Positions 7,167 to 13,513 of a stretch of 14,473 nucleotides of DNA are shown here, in pieces. The stretch's first letter is position 1. Each line of letters starts with the position of its first letter. Below the pieces are notes generated by a model. That model saw only the letters and a program-made list of their open reading frames with translations. It ran no database searches and was not told the DNA's origin. The position numbers were made by a program, and so were the translations under genes. Source of the stretch: Paracoccaceae bacterium (GTDB taxonomy: Bacteria > Pseudomonadota > Alphaproteobacteria > Rhodobacterales > Rhodobacteraceae). The stretch lies in the NCBI GenBank assembly GCA_026982255.1, contig JALSHL010000211.1, forward strand, positions 1 to 14,473, read 5' to 3'.

Positions 7167-7775
7167 TCAGCGTTTCCGCCGCAAATAGACGTAATAGGCC
7201 CCGCCGCCACCGTGGCGCGCGTGGGCCGGTGTGATTTCCAGAATCATAGGCCGCAAATGCGGCGCGTCCAGCCAGTGCGGCAAGCTGTGACGCAACAATC
7301 CCTGACGGGTGGGCATGATGCCCTCTTCCTCGTGCACGGTATTGCCCTTGCCGGTGATCACCAGCGCCAGCCGCTTGCCGGCAGCATGGCAGCGGCAGAT
7401 AAACGCCGTCAGTTCCCCGTGCGCCTGCGCCGCTGTCATCCCGTGCAGATCGAGCCGCGCATCGGGCCGCATCTTTCCCTTGCGCAGCCGCTCGAAATTG
7501 CGCCGGTCCATCCGGTTTCCCGGTTGTTCGGCCGCGCGCATGGGATCGGTGGCCAGATTGACCGTCACCCGTGGCTCCTGCACCTGCCCGCCGATACGGG
7601 TCAGCGGGCGGAGCGGCTGCCGCACAGGCCTTGCCGCCATCGGCGCAGCCGGAGGATCGGGATGGAATTCTGCCACAGGAGGTTTTGCCGTATGCAACGG
7701 GTCTGTTGTCTGCGCGACCTTCGACCAGATTTCGCGATCGTCGTCGCTCAGCTTGCCCCGTTTGCGCCGTGCCAT
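7167..7775 (-). CDS. Smr-domain protein
   Basis: 202 aa. Residues 1-100 are basic, Pro-rich and probably disordered. The C-terminal Smr (small MutS-related) domain has LDLHGMTAAQAH (108-119), ITGKG (140-144), and the closing HGGGGAYYVYLRR (188-200). Smr domains of the MutS2/YdaL type bind or nick nucleic acids, and several act on RNA at stalled ribosomes; which applies here is unknown. The ATG lies 8 bp after the Tim44-like stop, with AAGG formed at that stop serving as the ribosome binding site, so the two are tightly linked. Rhodobacterales often carry a lytic transglycosylase (mltA) gene between these two, in my recollection; there is no room for one here. Family call is secure. Confidence 0.9.
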   Translation of the reverse strand: MARRKRGKLSDDDREIWSKVAQTTDPLHTAKPPVAEFHPDPPAAPMAARPVRQPLRPLTRIGGQVQEPRVTVNLATDPMRAAEQPGNRMDRRNFERLRKGKMRPDARLDLHGMTAAQAHGELTAFICRCHAAGKRLALVITGKGNTVHEEEGIMPTRQGLLRHSLPHWLDAPHLRPMILEITPAHARHGGGGAYYVYLRRKR

Positions 7776-7783
7776 TGCACGCC

Positions 7784-8449
7784 TTACCCGCCGGTTCCGA
7801 CCAGCAGCCAGTTCGGGTTTTCGCCGCCCATCAAACGGGCAAAGGTCCAGACATCGGACTGCCGCTTGATCGTCTGCGGATCGCCCTCGACAATCCTGCC
7901 GTCGGCATCACGCACGACCGAGGTCAGCTCGCCAACGAATTTCAACGTGATCTCCGCCTCGCGGTTTTCCTCGTCGAAACGGGCATCGCGCAGTTTCAGC
8001 TCGCGCACACCGACAAAGGTGGCATCGACCGTCAGGCCCTTGTTCACGCGCTCCTCGATCACGCGGGCGAAACTTTCATAGACATCCGGCGCCAGATACT
8101 GCTCCAGAAACTCCAGATCGCCATTTTCGAAGGCCATCAGGATCATTTCATAGGCCTGCCGCGCCCCGCGCATGAAATCATTGACCGAGAACCCCGGCTC
8201 CACCCGCTTCATCGCCGCAAGTGCCTTGGCGGATTCGCTGTCCGGGTCGATATGGTCGGCAATGTCGTGATCGACCCCGCCACCGTCGATAACATCGAAT
8301 TTGCGCGCGGACTTGTTCGACTCCACCGGTGCCGGATTGATCGGGTCCTCGTAGCCGTCACGGGTGCCCAACACACTGCGCAAGCGCAACACCAGAAACA
8401 GTGCCACACCAGCAAGAACAATGATCTGGACCAATTGCGAACCCATCAT
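7784..8449 (-). CDS. Tim44/TimA-family putative adaptor protein
   Basis: 221 aa. It opens with a membrane helix, QLVQIIVLAGVALFLVLRL, then RSVLGTRDGYEDP, an acidic linker, and from about residue 85 the Tim44-like domain (EPGFSVNDFMRGARQAYEMI, then AFENGDLEFLEQYLAPDVYESF, and FARLMGGENPNWLLVGTG at the end). The fold is related to the mitochondrial import protein Tim44; in bacteria the role is unclear, probably as a membrane-bound adaptor. There are two adjacent ATGs, at 8449 and 8446. AAGG upstream is better spaced for 8449, but homologues I recall would fit 8446. The frame open to 8536 is rejected because it would put residues before the membrane helix and overlap the promoter region. It heads the Tim44-Smr-EEP operon and diverges from fxsA. 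Confidence 0.88.
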   Translation of the reverse strand: MMGSQLVQIIVLAGVALFLVLRLRSVLGTRDGYEDPINPAPVESNKSARKFDVIDGGGVDHDIADHIDPDSESAKALAAMKRVEPGFSVNDFMRGARQAYEMILMAFENGDLEFLEQYLAPDVYESFARVIEERVNKGLTVDATFVGVRELKLRDARFDEENREAEITLKFVGELTSVVRDADGRIVEGDPQTIKRQSDVWTFARLMGGENPNWLLVGTGG

Positions 8450-8565
8450 GGAGCGCCCCTTTGAAAAATTTCCGGCCAAACAATAGCGTTCGGCCCCGCA
8501 TGCACCTATGTAAGCATTGTCTGTGGTCAAGTCCATTGGCCCGAAGAAAACACTGGAAAAGCATT
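8450..8565. promoter_or_regulatory. Divergent spacer between the Tim44-like gene and fxsA
   Basis: This 116-bp gap must hold promoters for both directions. On the minus strand TTGACC (8530-8525) is a good -35, but the best following -10-like sequences (TACATA at 8512-8507, TAGGTG from 8508) sit at awkward spacings of 12 and 16 bp. On the plus strand no convincing pair was found. It is marked as a regulatory region, not as a resolved promoter. Confidence 0.35.
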
Positions 8566-9057
8566 ATGTGGCTCTTTTTGATCTTTGTCGCGGTTCCGAT
8601 CATCGAAATCGGTCTGTTCATACAGGTTGGCGGTATCCTCGGCCTCTGGCCCACACTGGCGATTGTGGTGCTGACCGCGATCATCGGCACATGGCTGATG
8701 CGGGCGCAGGGCACGGCACAACTGCAAAAACTGCAGGCGAGCCTCGAAACCGGTAAAAACCCCGCCGACCCGATCGCCAACGGCGCGTTTATCCTCGTCG
8801 CTGGATTGCTGCTGCTGACACCGGGGTTTTTCACCGACAGCTTCGGCCTTGCCCTGTTGATACCGCCGGTGCGACAAGCATTGATAAAGGCGATTGCCGA
8901 ACGCATGAAGGCCAAAGCCACGGTTTACGCCAGCGCCAGCTATACCACGACCACCCGTTCCGCGCCGGACACGGTAATCGATGGCGATTTCGAGGTGGTC
9001 GAGGACAACATAAACCGCAAACCGGGCAACTCTGGCTGGACCCGCCCCGAGGAATAG
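8566..9057 (+). CDS. fxsA: FxsA-family membrane protein
   Basis: 163 aa. It starts at MWLFLIFVAVPIIEIGLF, the characteristic FxsA opening with the P-x-x-E-I motif inside the first helix. A second helix GLWPTLAIVVLTAIIGTWLM leads into the conserved RAQGTAQLQKLQ, and a third hydrophobic stretch carries LLLTPGFFTDSFGLALLIPPVRQ. The C-terminal 55 residues are polar. E. coli FxsA overproduction overcomes exclusion of phage T7 by the F plasmid; its normal role is unknown. The frame is open from 8461, but those 35 codons are not conserved in character and would put residues ahead of helix 1; a weak GGAAAA precedes ATG 8566. It diverges from the Tim44-like gene and precedes secB by 75 bp. Confidence 0.92.
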   Translation: MWLFLIFVAVPIIEIGLFIQVGGILGLWPTLAIVVLTAIIGTWLMRAQGTAQLQKLQASLETGKNPADPIANGAFILVAGLLLLTPGFFTDSFGLALLIPPVRQALIKAIAERMKAKATVYASASYTTTTRSAPDTVIDGDFEVVEDNINRKPGNSGWTRPEE

Positions 9058-9072
9058 CGCCGGTTGTCCCCC

Positions 9073-9106
9073 TTGCCGGAAAGTGTTATTCCCGCTGCCA
9101 TAGAAT
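9073..9106 (+). promoter_or_regulatory. Possible secB promoter
   Basis: In the 75-bp fxsA-secB gap, TTGCCG at 9073-9078 is followed after 17 bp by TGCCAT (9096-9101), overlapping the better-looking -10 TAGAAT at 9101-9106, which has no -35 at the right distance. Start of transcription near 9110 would leave a short leader. Weak call; read-through from fxsA is equally possible. Confidence 0.3.
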
Positions 9107-9132
9107 TTTAACCTGATCGGGAATCCATCCAG

Positions 9133-9630
9133 ATGGCAGAAGAAAACAACGGCGCCGCCGAAGGTGCCGCACAGCAGCAGCAGCCCCCACGCGTGCATAT
9201 TGCAAACCAGTATATCCGCGATCTTTCGTTCGAGAATATCGCCGTGCAGAAGGGCAGCATGCCCGAGGGCAAGACCAACTTCAACGTGCAGGTCAGCCTC
9301 GATGCCCGCAAACTGGGCGATGACCAGTATGAGGTCATCAACAAACTGAAAATCGAGGCCACCATCCAGGACGCCAAGATCTTCATCCTCGAACTCGACT
9401 ATGCCGGCCGTTTCGTTATCCAGAACGTCCCCGAGGACCAGCTCCACCCGTTCCTGATGGTTGAATGTCCGCGCCTGATCTTCCCGTTCCTGCGCCGCGT
9501 CGTCAGCGACGTAACCCGCGACGGTGGTTACCCGCCGCTGAACCTCGACACCATCGACTTCGTGGCCCTATACCGCAACGAAATCGCCCGTCGGGCACAG
9601 GAACAGGCCAAAGACGCGCCGATCTCCTGA
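9133..9630 (+). CDS. secB: Protein-export chaperone SecB
   Basis: 165 aa, the usual alphaproteobacterial length. SecB is a homotetrameric cytosolic chaperone that keeps precursors unfolded and hands them to SecA. After a short Ala/Gln-rich head come IANQYIRDLSFENI (24-37), the core strands FNVQVSLDARKL and YEVINKLKIEATI, then ELDYAGRFVIQNVPEDQLHPFLMVECPRLIFPFLRR, and the late signature VTRDGGYPPLNLDTIDFVALYRN, all clear SecB hallmarks. The ATG has GGGAA about ten bases upstream. It is followed at 9647 by a strong terminator and lies tail-to-tail with dnaQ. Nearness of secB to dnaQ-coaE-aroE is a common alphaproteobacterial arrangement. Confidence 0.97.
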   Translation: MAEENNGAAEGAAQQQQPPRVHIANQYIRDLSFENIAVQKGSMPEGKTNFNVQVSLDARKLGDDQYEVINKLKIEATIQDAKIFILELDYAGRFVIQNVPEDQLHPFLMVECPRLIFPFLRRVVSDVTRDGGYPPLNLDTIDFVALYRNEIARRAQEQAKDAPIS

Positions 9631-9646
9631 TCCGGCAGATTTCCGG

Positions 9647-9674
9647 AAAGGGCGGCCTGCGGGCCGCCTTTTTT
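9647..9674 (+). terminator. Rho-independent terminator of secB
   Basis: AAAGGGCGGCC (9647-9657) pairs with GGCCGCCTTTT (9662-9672) around the tetraloop TGCG, giving an 11-bp stem with one G-T pair; the 3' arm runs into six T's (9669-9674). It begins 17 bp after the secB stop. Its last two T's form part of the dnaQ stop codon on the other strand. The minus strand lacks a long T run, so it should act mainly for secB. Confidence 0.9.
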
Positions 9675-10362
9675 ATGTGAACCGCTTCCAGAGCGCATTT
9701 TCGCCCAGCTTTTCGACAAACGCCTCGTGCGCCGCCGCTTCCGCTTCGGAAATACGGGACGGCAGCGGGTTCGGCCGTTTCGGCGGAATGTAGTCCCCAC
9801 CACCGTCTTGGCCACTGTTACCGCCGCGCACCACCGACAGAGCGAAATCCGGTTGCCGCCCGCCGATCAGTTCCAGATACACCTCGGCCAGAATTTCCGA
9901 GTCGAGCAACGCTCCGTGCAATTCCCGTTCCGTGGTAATCCCGAACCTCCGGCACAACGCATCGAGCGAGTTCTGCGCCCCCGGAAACTTTTTCCGTGCC
10001 ATTTCCAGCGTATCAATCGCCTGCGACCACGGCAATTGCGGCTTGTCCACCCATTTCAGCTCCGCATTAAGGAACTTCATGTCGAAGGCGGCGTTATGGA
10101 TCACCAGTTTCGCCTCGCCAACGAAATCGAGGAAATCCTGCGCGATACGGGCAAACACCGGCTTGTCGGACAGAAACTCCGAGCTTAACCCGTGAACGGC
10201 AAAGGCATCCTCGGGCATATCCCGTTCCGGGTTGATATACTGGTGATAGGTGCGGCCGGTCGGCATGTGGTTATGCAGCTCCACCGCCCCGATCTCGACA
10301 ATCCGGTCGCCGGAATTCGGGTCGAATCCCGTTGTTTCCGTATCCAGCACAATCTCACGCAT
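9673..10362 (-). CDS. dnaQ: DNA polymerase III epsilon subunit (3'-5' proofreading exonuclease)
   Basis: 229 aa DEDDh exonuclease that removes mispaired bases during replication. Exo I is VLDTETTG with Asp7 and Glu9; Exo II is HNAAFDMKFL with Asp94; Exo III is HGALLDSEILAEVYLEL with His149 and Asp154. The C-terminal tail (about 190-229) is Pro-rich then helical, ending LGENALWKRF, as expected for the segment that binds the alpha subunit. The frame extends to a TTG at 10374, but ATG 10362 has GGGGG upstream and gives the standard MREIVLDTE start; it overlaps the coaE stop by 8 bp. It is the last gene of the operon beginning at PPSR, close to the putative origin. Confidence 0.96.
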   Translation of the reverse strand: MREIVLDTETTGFDPNSGDRIVEIGAVELHNHMPTGRTYHQYINPERDMPEDAFAVHGLSSEFLSDKPVFARIAQDFLDFVGEAKLVIHNAAFDMKFLNAELKWVDKPQLPWSQAIDTLEMARKKFPGAQNSLDALCRRFGITTERELHGALLDSEILAEVYLELIGGRQPDFALSVVRGGNSGQDGGGDYIPPKRPNPLPSRISEAEAAAHEAFVEKLGENALWKRFT

Positions 10363-10945
10363 CCGAACCCCCAAGCCGTTCGATCAAGGATAGAACTTCG
10401 GCGCGGGCATGGTCCAGCCCCTTGCCGGTATCGATAACAAAATCCGCCTTCGCGCGTTTTTCCGCATCCGGCACCTGTTTGGCCAGAATGGCCGCGAAGT
10501 CCGCCGCGCTCATGGTGCCGCGCTCCAGAACCCGCCGCCGCTGGGTTTCCGCATCCACCGTCACTACCAGAACCCCGTCCAGCCAGCCATCGGCGCCGGT
10601 CTCGAACAGCAACGGAATATCGCAGACAACCAGCGGCGCATCGGCATTTTCGTCCAGAAACCCTTGCCGGTCGGCAGACACCAGCGGATGCACCGCCGCC
10701 TCGATCTGCTGCAACAGGGCCGGATTTCCGGCAATCGCCGCGCGCAGAACCGCGCGATCCACCTTGCCGCCATTGACCGCATCCGGCACCAGACGGGCAA
10801 TCGCGGGCACCGCCGCGCCACCGTCATACAGCCGGTGCACCGCCGCATCCGCATCCCAGACCGGCACACCCGCATCGCTGAAAAAACCCGCTGTCGTGGT
10901 TTTCCCCATGCCGATGGAGCCGGTCAGACCCAGAACATAGCTCAT
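10355..10945 (-). CDS. coaE: Dephospho-CoA kinase
   Basis: 196 aa. It phosphorylates the 3'-hydroxyl of the ribose in dephospho-CoA with ATP, the last step of CoA synthesis. The P-loop is GSIGMGKTT (9-17), followed by the CoaE-typical VPVWDADAAVHRLY, where DAD marks the substrate-binding acidic pair. Further family features are HPLVSADRQGFL, VVCDIPLLFETG, and VVTVDAETQRRRVLERG with the lid arginines. The length is normal for the family. The ATG overlaps the aroE stop by four bases (ATGA), with AAGGCGGTG about ten bases before the start, and its end overlaps dnaQ by eight, so expression is coupled. The aroE-coaE-dnaQ order is common in alphaproteobacteria. Confidence 0.96.
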   Translation of the reverse strand: MSYVLGLTGSIGMGKTTTAGFFSDAGVPVWDADAAVHRLYDGGAAVPAIARLVPDAVNGGKVDRAVLRAAIAGNPALLQQIEAAVHPLVSADRQGFLDENADAPLVVCDIPLLFETGADGWLDGVLVVTVDAETQRRRVLERGTMSAADFAAILAKQVPDAEKRAKADFVIDTGKGLDHARAEVLSLIERLGGSDA

Positions 10946-11775
10946 GCGTTCAACACCGCCTTGCGCAAATCCTGATCGACCTCGGGCGTCTGGCCGAACC
11001 AGATTTCAAACCCCGGCACCGCCTGATGCAGCAACATGCCCAGCCCGTCCACCGTGGCAAATCCGTGCAGCATCGCCTTTTCCAGAAACGGCGTAATCAG
11101 CGGGTTATAGACAATATCCGTCACCAGCGCCCCCTTCGGCGCCGCGTCGAACTTCACGTTCAGCTCCGGCTGCCCCTTCATGCCCAGCGAGGTGGTGTTC
11201 ACAATCGTCATCGCCCCGTCCATCGCGTCGCTGGCGCGGTTCCAGTCGATCACCTCGACCCGCGCCCCGAAATGGTCCGCCAGCATTTCCGCCCGCACCC
11301 GCGTCCGGTTGGCCAGCCGCACCACCGGCGCACCGGCCTCCAGCAAGGCATAGACCACCGCGCGCGCCGCGCCACCGGCTCCCAGAACCAGCGCCGGACC
11401 GGATTTCGCATCCCACTCCGGCGCGTTCTGCTGCAAATTGCGGATAAAACCGTAGGCGTCGGTATTGTCGACCCCCATCGTGCCGTTGCTGTGGAAATAC
11501 ACCGTATTCGCCGCCCCGATCATCGCCGCACGGTCGGTGACGGAATCCGCCAGCGCCAGCACGCTTTCCTTGTGCGGGATGGTGACATTCACCCCGCGAA
11601 ACCCCTGTTTCGCCAGCTTGCGCAGACCGGACTCCAGCCGCCCCTGTTCGATGGCAATCGCCTCGTAACTGCCATTGATGCCATAGCGTTCCAGCCAGTG
11701 CCCGTGCAGAACCGGCGACTTGCTGTGCGCTATCGGCCAGCCGATCACCCCTGCACGGAAAAAATCGTCACTCAT
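10942..11775 (-). CDS. aroE: Shikimate dehydrogenase
   Basis: 277 aa NADPH-dependent reduction of 3-dehydroshikimate to shikimate, step four of aromatic amino-acid synthesis. Substrate-binding residues are visible: SKSP (18-21), NVTIPHKE with catalytic Lys69, AANTV with Asn90, and NTDAYGF with Asp106. The NADP site is GAGGAARAV (132-140), with ANRTRVRAE at 155-163 placed to bind the 2'-phosphate. VNTTSLGMKG, DIVYNPLITPFL and GLGMLLHQAVPGFEIWFG complete the signature, giving AroE rather than a YdiB or quinate enzyme. It overlaps maf upstream and coaE downstream by ATGA (four bases each). Confidence 0.96.
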   Translation of the reverse strand: MSDDFFRAGVIGWPIAHSKSPVLHGHWLERYGINGSYEAIAIEQGRLESGLRKLAKQGFRGVNVTIPHKESVLALADSVTDRAAMIGAANTVYFHSNGTMGVDNTDAYGFIRNLQQNAPEWDAKSGPALVLGAGGAARAVVYALLEAGAPVVRLANRTRVRAEMLADHFGARVEVIDWNRASDAMDGAMTIVNTTSLGMKGQPELNVKFDAAPKGALVTDIVYNPLITPFLEKAMLHGFATVDGLGMLLHQAVPGFEIWFGQTPEVDQDLRKAVLNA

Positions 11776-12368
11776 TCCCCTATAATCCCTCGCGTTCTCA
11801 AAAACCCGAGAACCTCCAGCAACGGAAGCCCCAGCACAGAAAAATAGTCACCCTGAACGCGCGTAAACAGCTGCGCGCCGGCGGCCTCCAGCTTATAGCC
11901 GCCCACCGTGGTTAACAACTCCTCGCCCTGTGCTTCCAGATAATCGTCCAGAAATGCGTCGCTGAACGGGCGCATCATCAACTGCGCCCGCCCGATGTGC
12001 CGCCAGACCGGCGCGCCGTCCTCGAATATCACCGCTGCCGACAGCAATTCATGGGTTTTCCCGCGCAGGGCCTGCAACTGTTCGCGCGCGCCGTCAATCG
12101 ATTCCGGCTTGTCGAACAGCTTGCCTTCGCAAACCAGCACCTGATCGGCCCCCAGAACCAGCGCCTCGGGATAGCGCATGGCAATCCGCCGCGCTTTCAG
12201 TTCCGCCAGCGCATCGGCCACATCGCGGGCGGGCGCGCCGTCATGCAGCATCGCCTGCTTGATCGCCGCCTCGTCCACCCGTGCCACTTCTGTTTCCACC
12301 GACACACCGGCGTTTCGCAACATCTCGGCCCGAATTTGCGAGCCCGAGGCCAGAACAAACCGTCTCAT
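11772..12368 (-). CDS. Maf-family nucleotide pyrophosphatase, YceF-like
   Basis: 198 aa. Maf proteins hydrolyse nucleoside triphosphates to monophosphates plus pyrophosphate as house cleaning. The family start LASGSQIRAEML (6-17) and the acidic VDE (31-33) are present. The diagnostic ADQVLVCEGKLFDKP (74-88) has GADQ, as in the E. coli YceF branch, which prefers 7-methyl-GTP, rather than GADT of the dTTP/UTP (YhdE) branch; the substrate is inferred from that motif only. The rest is regular: RGKTHEL, RPFSDAFLDDY, EGE-type loop TTVGGYKLEAAG, then GDYFSVLGLPLLEVLGFLR. GAGG lies nine bases before the ATG. ATGA overlaps link it to PPSR upstream and aroE downstream. Confidence 0.93.
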   Translation of the reverse strand: MRRFVLASGSQIRAEMLRNAGVSVETEVARVDEAAIKQAMLHDGAPARDVADALAELKARRIAMRYPEALVLGADQVLVCEGKLFDKPESIDGAREQLQALRGKTHELLSAAVIFEDGAPVWRHIGRAQLMMRPFSDAFLDDYLEAQGEELLTTVGGYKLEAAGAQLFTRVQGDYFSVLGLPLLEVLGFLRTRGIIGE

Positions 12369-13183
12369 CTGTTTTTCCTCTCTGCCAGTATCCCGCGCAC
12401 TGCCGCCGCCGTTTCCTCGATCGAGCGTCGGGTGACATCGATCACCGGCAACCCGTGTTTTTCAAAGAACAGCCGTGCCGAGGTCAGCTCCTCCTGAATC
12501 TCCCGCGTTTCGGCATAATCCACCAGCTCCGGATTGCCGAGCGCTTTCAGCCGGTGCCGCCGCACCTGCGACAATCGCGTCGGACTGGCAATCAGGCCGA
12601 CCGCCGGCACGCCGGACTCCATCGCTTCCAGCAAACTCTCCGGCACCTCCTGGTTCGGCACCAGTGGCACATTGGCGGCGCGGATACCCTGATAGGCCAG
12701 ATAGATACACGTCGGCGTTTTCGAGGTCCGGCTGACCCCGACCAGTATCACATCGGCCTGTTTCAGATACTCGGCGCTCAACCCGTCGTCATGGCGAATG
12801 GCATAGTCAATCGCCGTCACCCGCTCCAGATAGTCCCGATCCACCGTATATTGCCGCCCCGGCTTGCCTGTCGGCTGTTTCCCCTCGAGGTTTTCAAAAG
12901 CCTGCAAAACCGGATCGAGCAAGGGAACCGTCGGCACACCGGCATAGTCGCAGGTATCGACGACCAGCGCGCTGATCTCGGGGTTCATGGTGGTATAGAT
13001 CACCAGATCCGCATCCTCGACCAGCGCCAGCGATTCCCGCACCCGTGCCTCAGTGCGCACAAACGGGTGCATGGCAATGTCCAGATCCATATCCGGAAAC
13101 TGGCTTGCCACCGCCTCGGCGGCCGAGGTCACCGTCTCGCCGGTGGAATCGGACAGCAGAATGATGCGATAGGTCCGCGGCAT
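12365..13183 (-). CDS. Pyruvate phosphate dikinase / PEP synthase regulatory protein (PPSR, RP001 homologue)
   Basis: 272 aa member of the kinase-pyrophosphorylase (DUF299) family. It adds a phosphate from ADP to a threonine of PPDK or PEP synthase to switch it off, and removes it with Pi to switch it on. Seen: LLSDSTGETV (9-18), MHPFVRTE, HDDGL (131-135), and the P-loop-like GVSRTSKTPTCIYLA (149-163), then RLSQVRRHRL. PPDK and PEP synthase subfamilies cannot be told apart here and no target gene is in the window. The frame runs to 13243, but ATG 13183 has AGGAG at the proper distance and gives the family start MPRTYRIILL. It leads the PPSR-maf-aroE-coaE-dnaQ operon. Rickettsia RP001 belongs to this family and marks one side of the alphaproteobacterial origin. 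Confidence 0.93.
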   Translation of the reverse strand: MPRTYRIILLSDSTGETVTSAAEAVASQFPDMDLDIAMHPFVRTEARVRESLALVEDADLVIYTTMNPEISALVVDTCDYAGVPTVPLLDPVLQAFENLEGKQPTGKPGRQYTVDRDYLERVTAIDYAIRHDDGLSAEYLKQADVILVGVSRTSKTPTCIYLAYQGIRAANVPLVPNQEVPESLLEAMESGVPAVGLIASPTRLSQVRRHRLKALGNPELVDYAETREIQEELTSARLFFEKHGLPVIDVTRRSIEETAAAVRGILAERKNR

Positions 13184-13195
13184 CGCGAAGGCTCC

Positions 13196-13204
13196 TGTGG
13201 ATAA
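13196..13204 (-). promoter_or_regulatory. Perfect DnaA box
   Basis: TGTGGATAA on the plus strand is the exact complement of the consensus TTATCCACA. Read on the minus strand, its last A is the first base of the AGGAG ribosome binding site of the PPSR gene, so bound DnaA would cover the operon leader. Confidence 0.85.
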
Positions 13205-13235
13205 AACCGTTGATACATGCTGCACGGTTGCGGGG

Positions 13236-13244
13236 ATACCCACA
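13236..13244 (+). promoter_or_regulatory. DnaA-box-like 9-mer (7 of 9)
   Basis: ATACCCACA matches TTATCCACA except at positions 1 and 4 and keeps the CCACA core. It lies 31 bp from the perfect box, in the opposite orientation. Confidence 0.45.
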
Positions 13245-13281
13245 AGCGTTTTGACGCCCGCGGGTTTTCCCGACCCTATGC

Positions 13282-13298
13282 GGATTCCATACGGATTC
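13282..13298 (+). repeat. Tandem CGGATTC pair with two GANTC sites
   Basis: CGGATTC occurs at 13282-13288 offset (GATTC at 13283-13287) and again with GATTC at 13294-13298, 11 bp apart, about one helical turn. GANTC is the target of the CcrM adenine methyltransferase, which marks replication state in Caulobacter and relatives. Confidence 0.55.
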
Positions 13299-13327
13299 TA
13301 TCCCTGTGCGCAATCCTCACAAGCAAT

Positions 13328-13336
13328 TGTGGACAG
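13328..13336 (-). promoter_or_regulatory. DnaA-box-like 9-mer (7 of 9)
   Basis: TGTGGACAG, on the minus strand CTGTCCACA, keeps the full TCCACA core of the DnaA box and differs at positions 1 and 3. Confidence 0.5.
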
Positions 13337-13426
13337 TTTTCCGCTTTTTCCCTATCGCCGCCGGAATATTCAGCATAGACAGCCCCGATGGGCGCTCATG
13401 TCGCGACCCGGACCTCGGGAAAACCC

Positions 13427-13435
13427 TGTGCAAAA
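13427..13435 (-). promoter_or_regulatory. DnaA-box-like 9-mer (7 of 9)
   Basis: TGTGCAAAA matches TGTGGATAA except at the fifth and seventh positions. It directly follows the right arm of the 12-bp inverted repeat. Confidence 0.35.
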
Positions 13436-13458
13436 CTTGATAAACACGGTAATCCCCG

Positions 13459-13467
13459 TTACGCACA
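13459..13467 (+). promoter_or_regulatory. DnaA-box-like 9-mer (7 of 9)
   Basis: TTACGCACA matches TTATCCACA except at positions 4 and 5. It lies 24 bp before the AT-rich palindrome, a typical distance for a box next to a melting region. Confidence 0.4.
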
Positions 13468-13490
13468 GGACCTACAAACAACCACCACTT

Positions 13491-13513
13491 CTCTTAAATT
13501 CTTTATTTAAGAG
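13491..13513. repeat. AT-rich 9-bp palindrome upstream of hemE
   Basis: CTCTTAAAT (13491-13499) and ATTTAAGAG (13505-13513) are perfect inverted repeats around TCTTT. The sequence is by far the most AT-rich in the spacer and ends two bases before the hemE ribosome binding site. It could be the DNA unwinding element, an operator, or a leader hairpin. Confidence 0.7.

Larger units (their letters stand above)
13262..13426. repeat. 12-bp inverted repeat with distant arms inside the origin spacer
   Basis: GGGTTTTCCCGA at 13262-13273 is the exact reverse complement of TCGGGAAAACCC at 13415-13426. The arms are 141 bp apart and enclose the GATTC pair and one DnaA-like box. Related TTTTCC strings occur at 13337 and 13345. 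A 12-bp perfect match in a 342-bp spacer is unlikely by chance, but no binding protein is known to me. Confidence 0.6.

Noticed and set aside
13305..13313. Further DnaA box TGTGCGCAA
   Set aside because: Only six of nine positions match, no better than chance in this composition.
13437..13450. FNR/FnrL box (TTGAT-N4-ATCAA) upstream of hemE
   Set aside because: Only the left half-site TTGAT is present; the right half is not matched.
13494..13510. CtrA binding site (TTAA-N7-TTAA) in the hemE leader
   Set aside because: The two TTAA half-sites are separated by nine bases, not seven.
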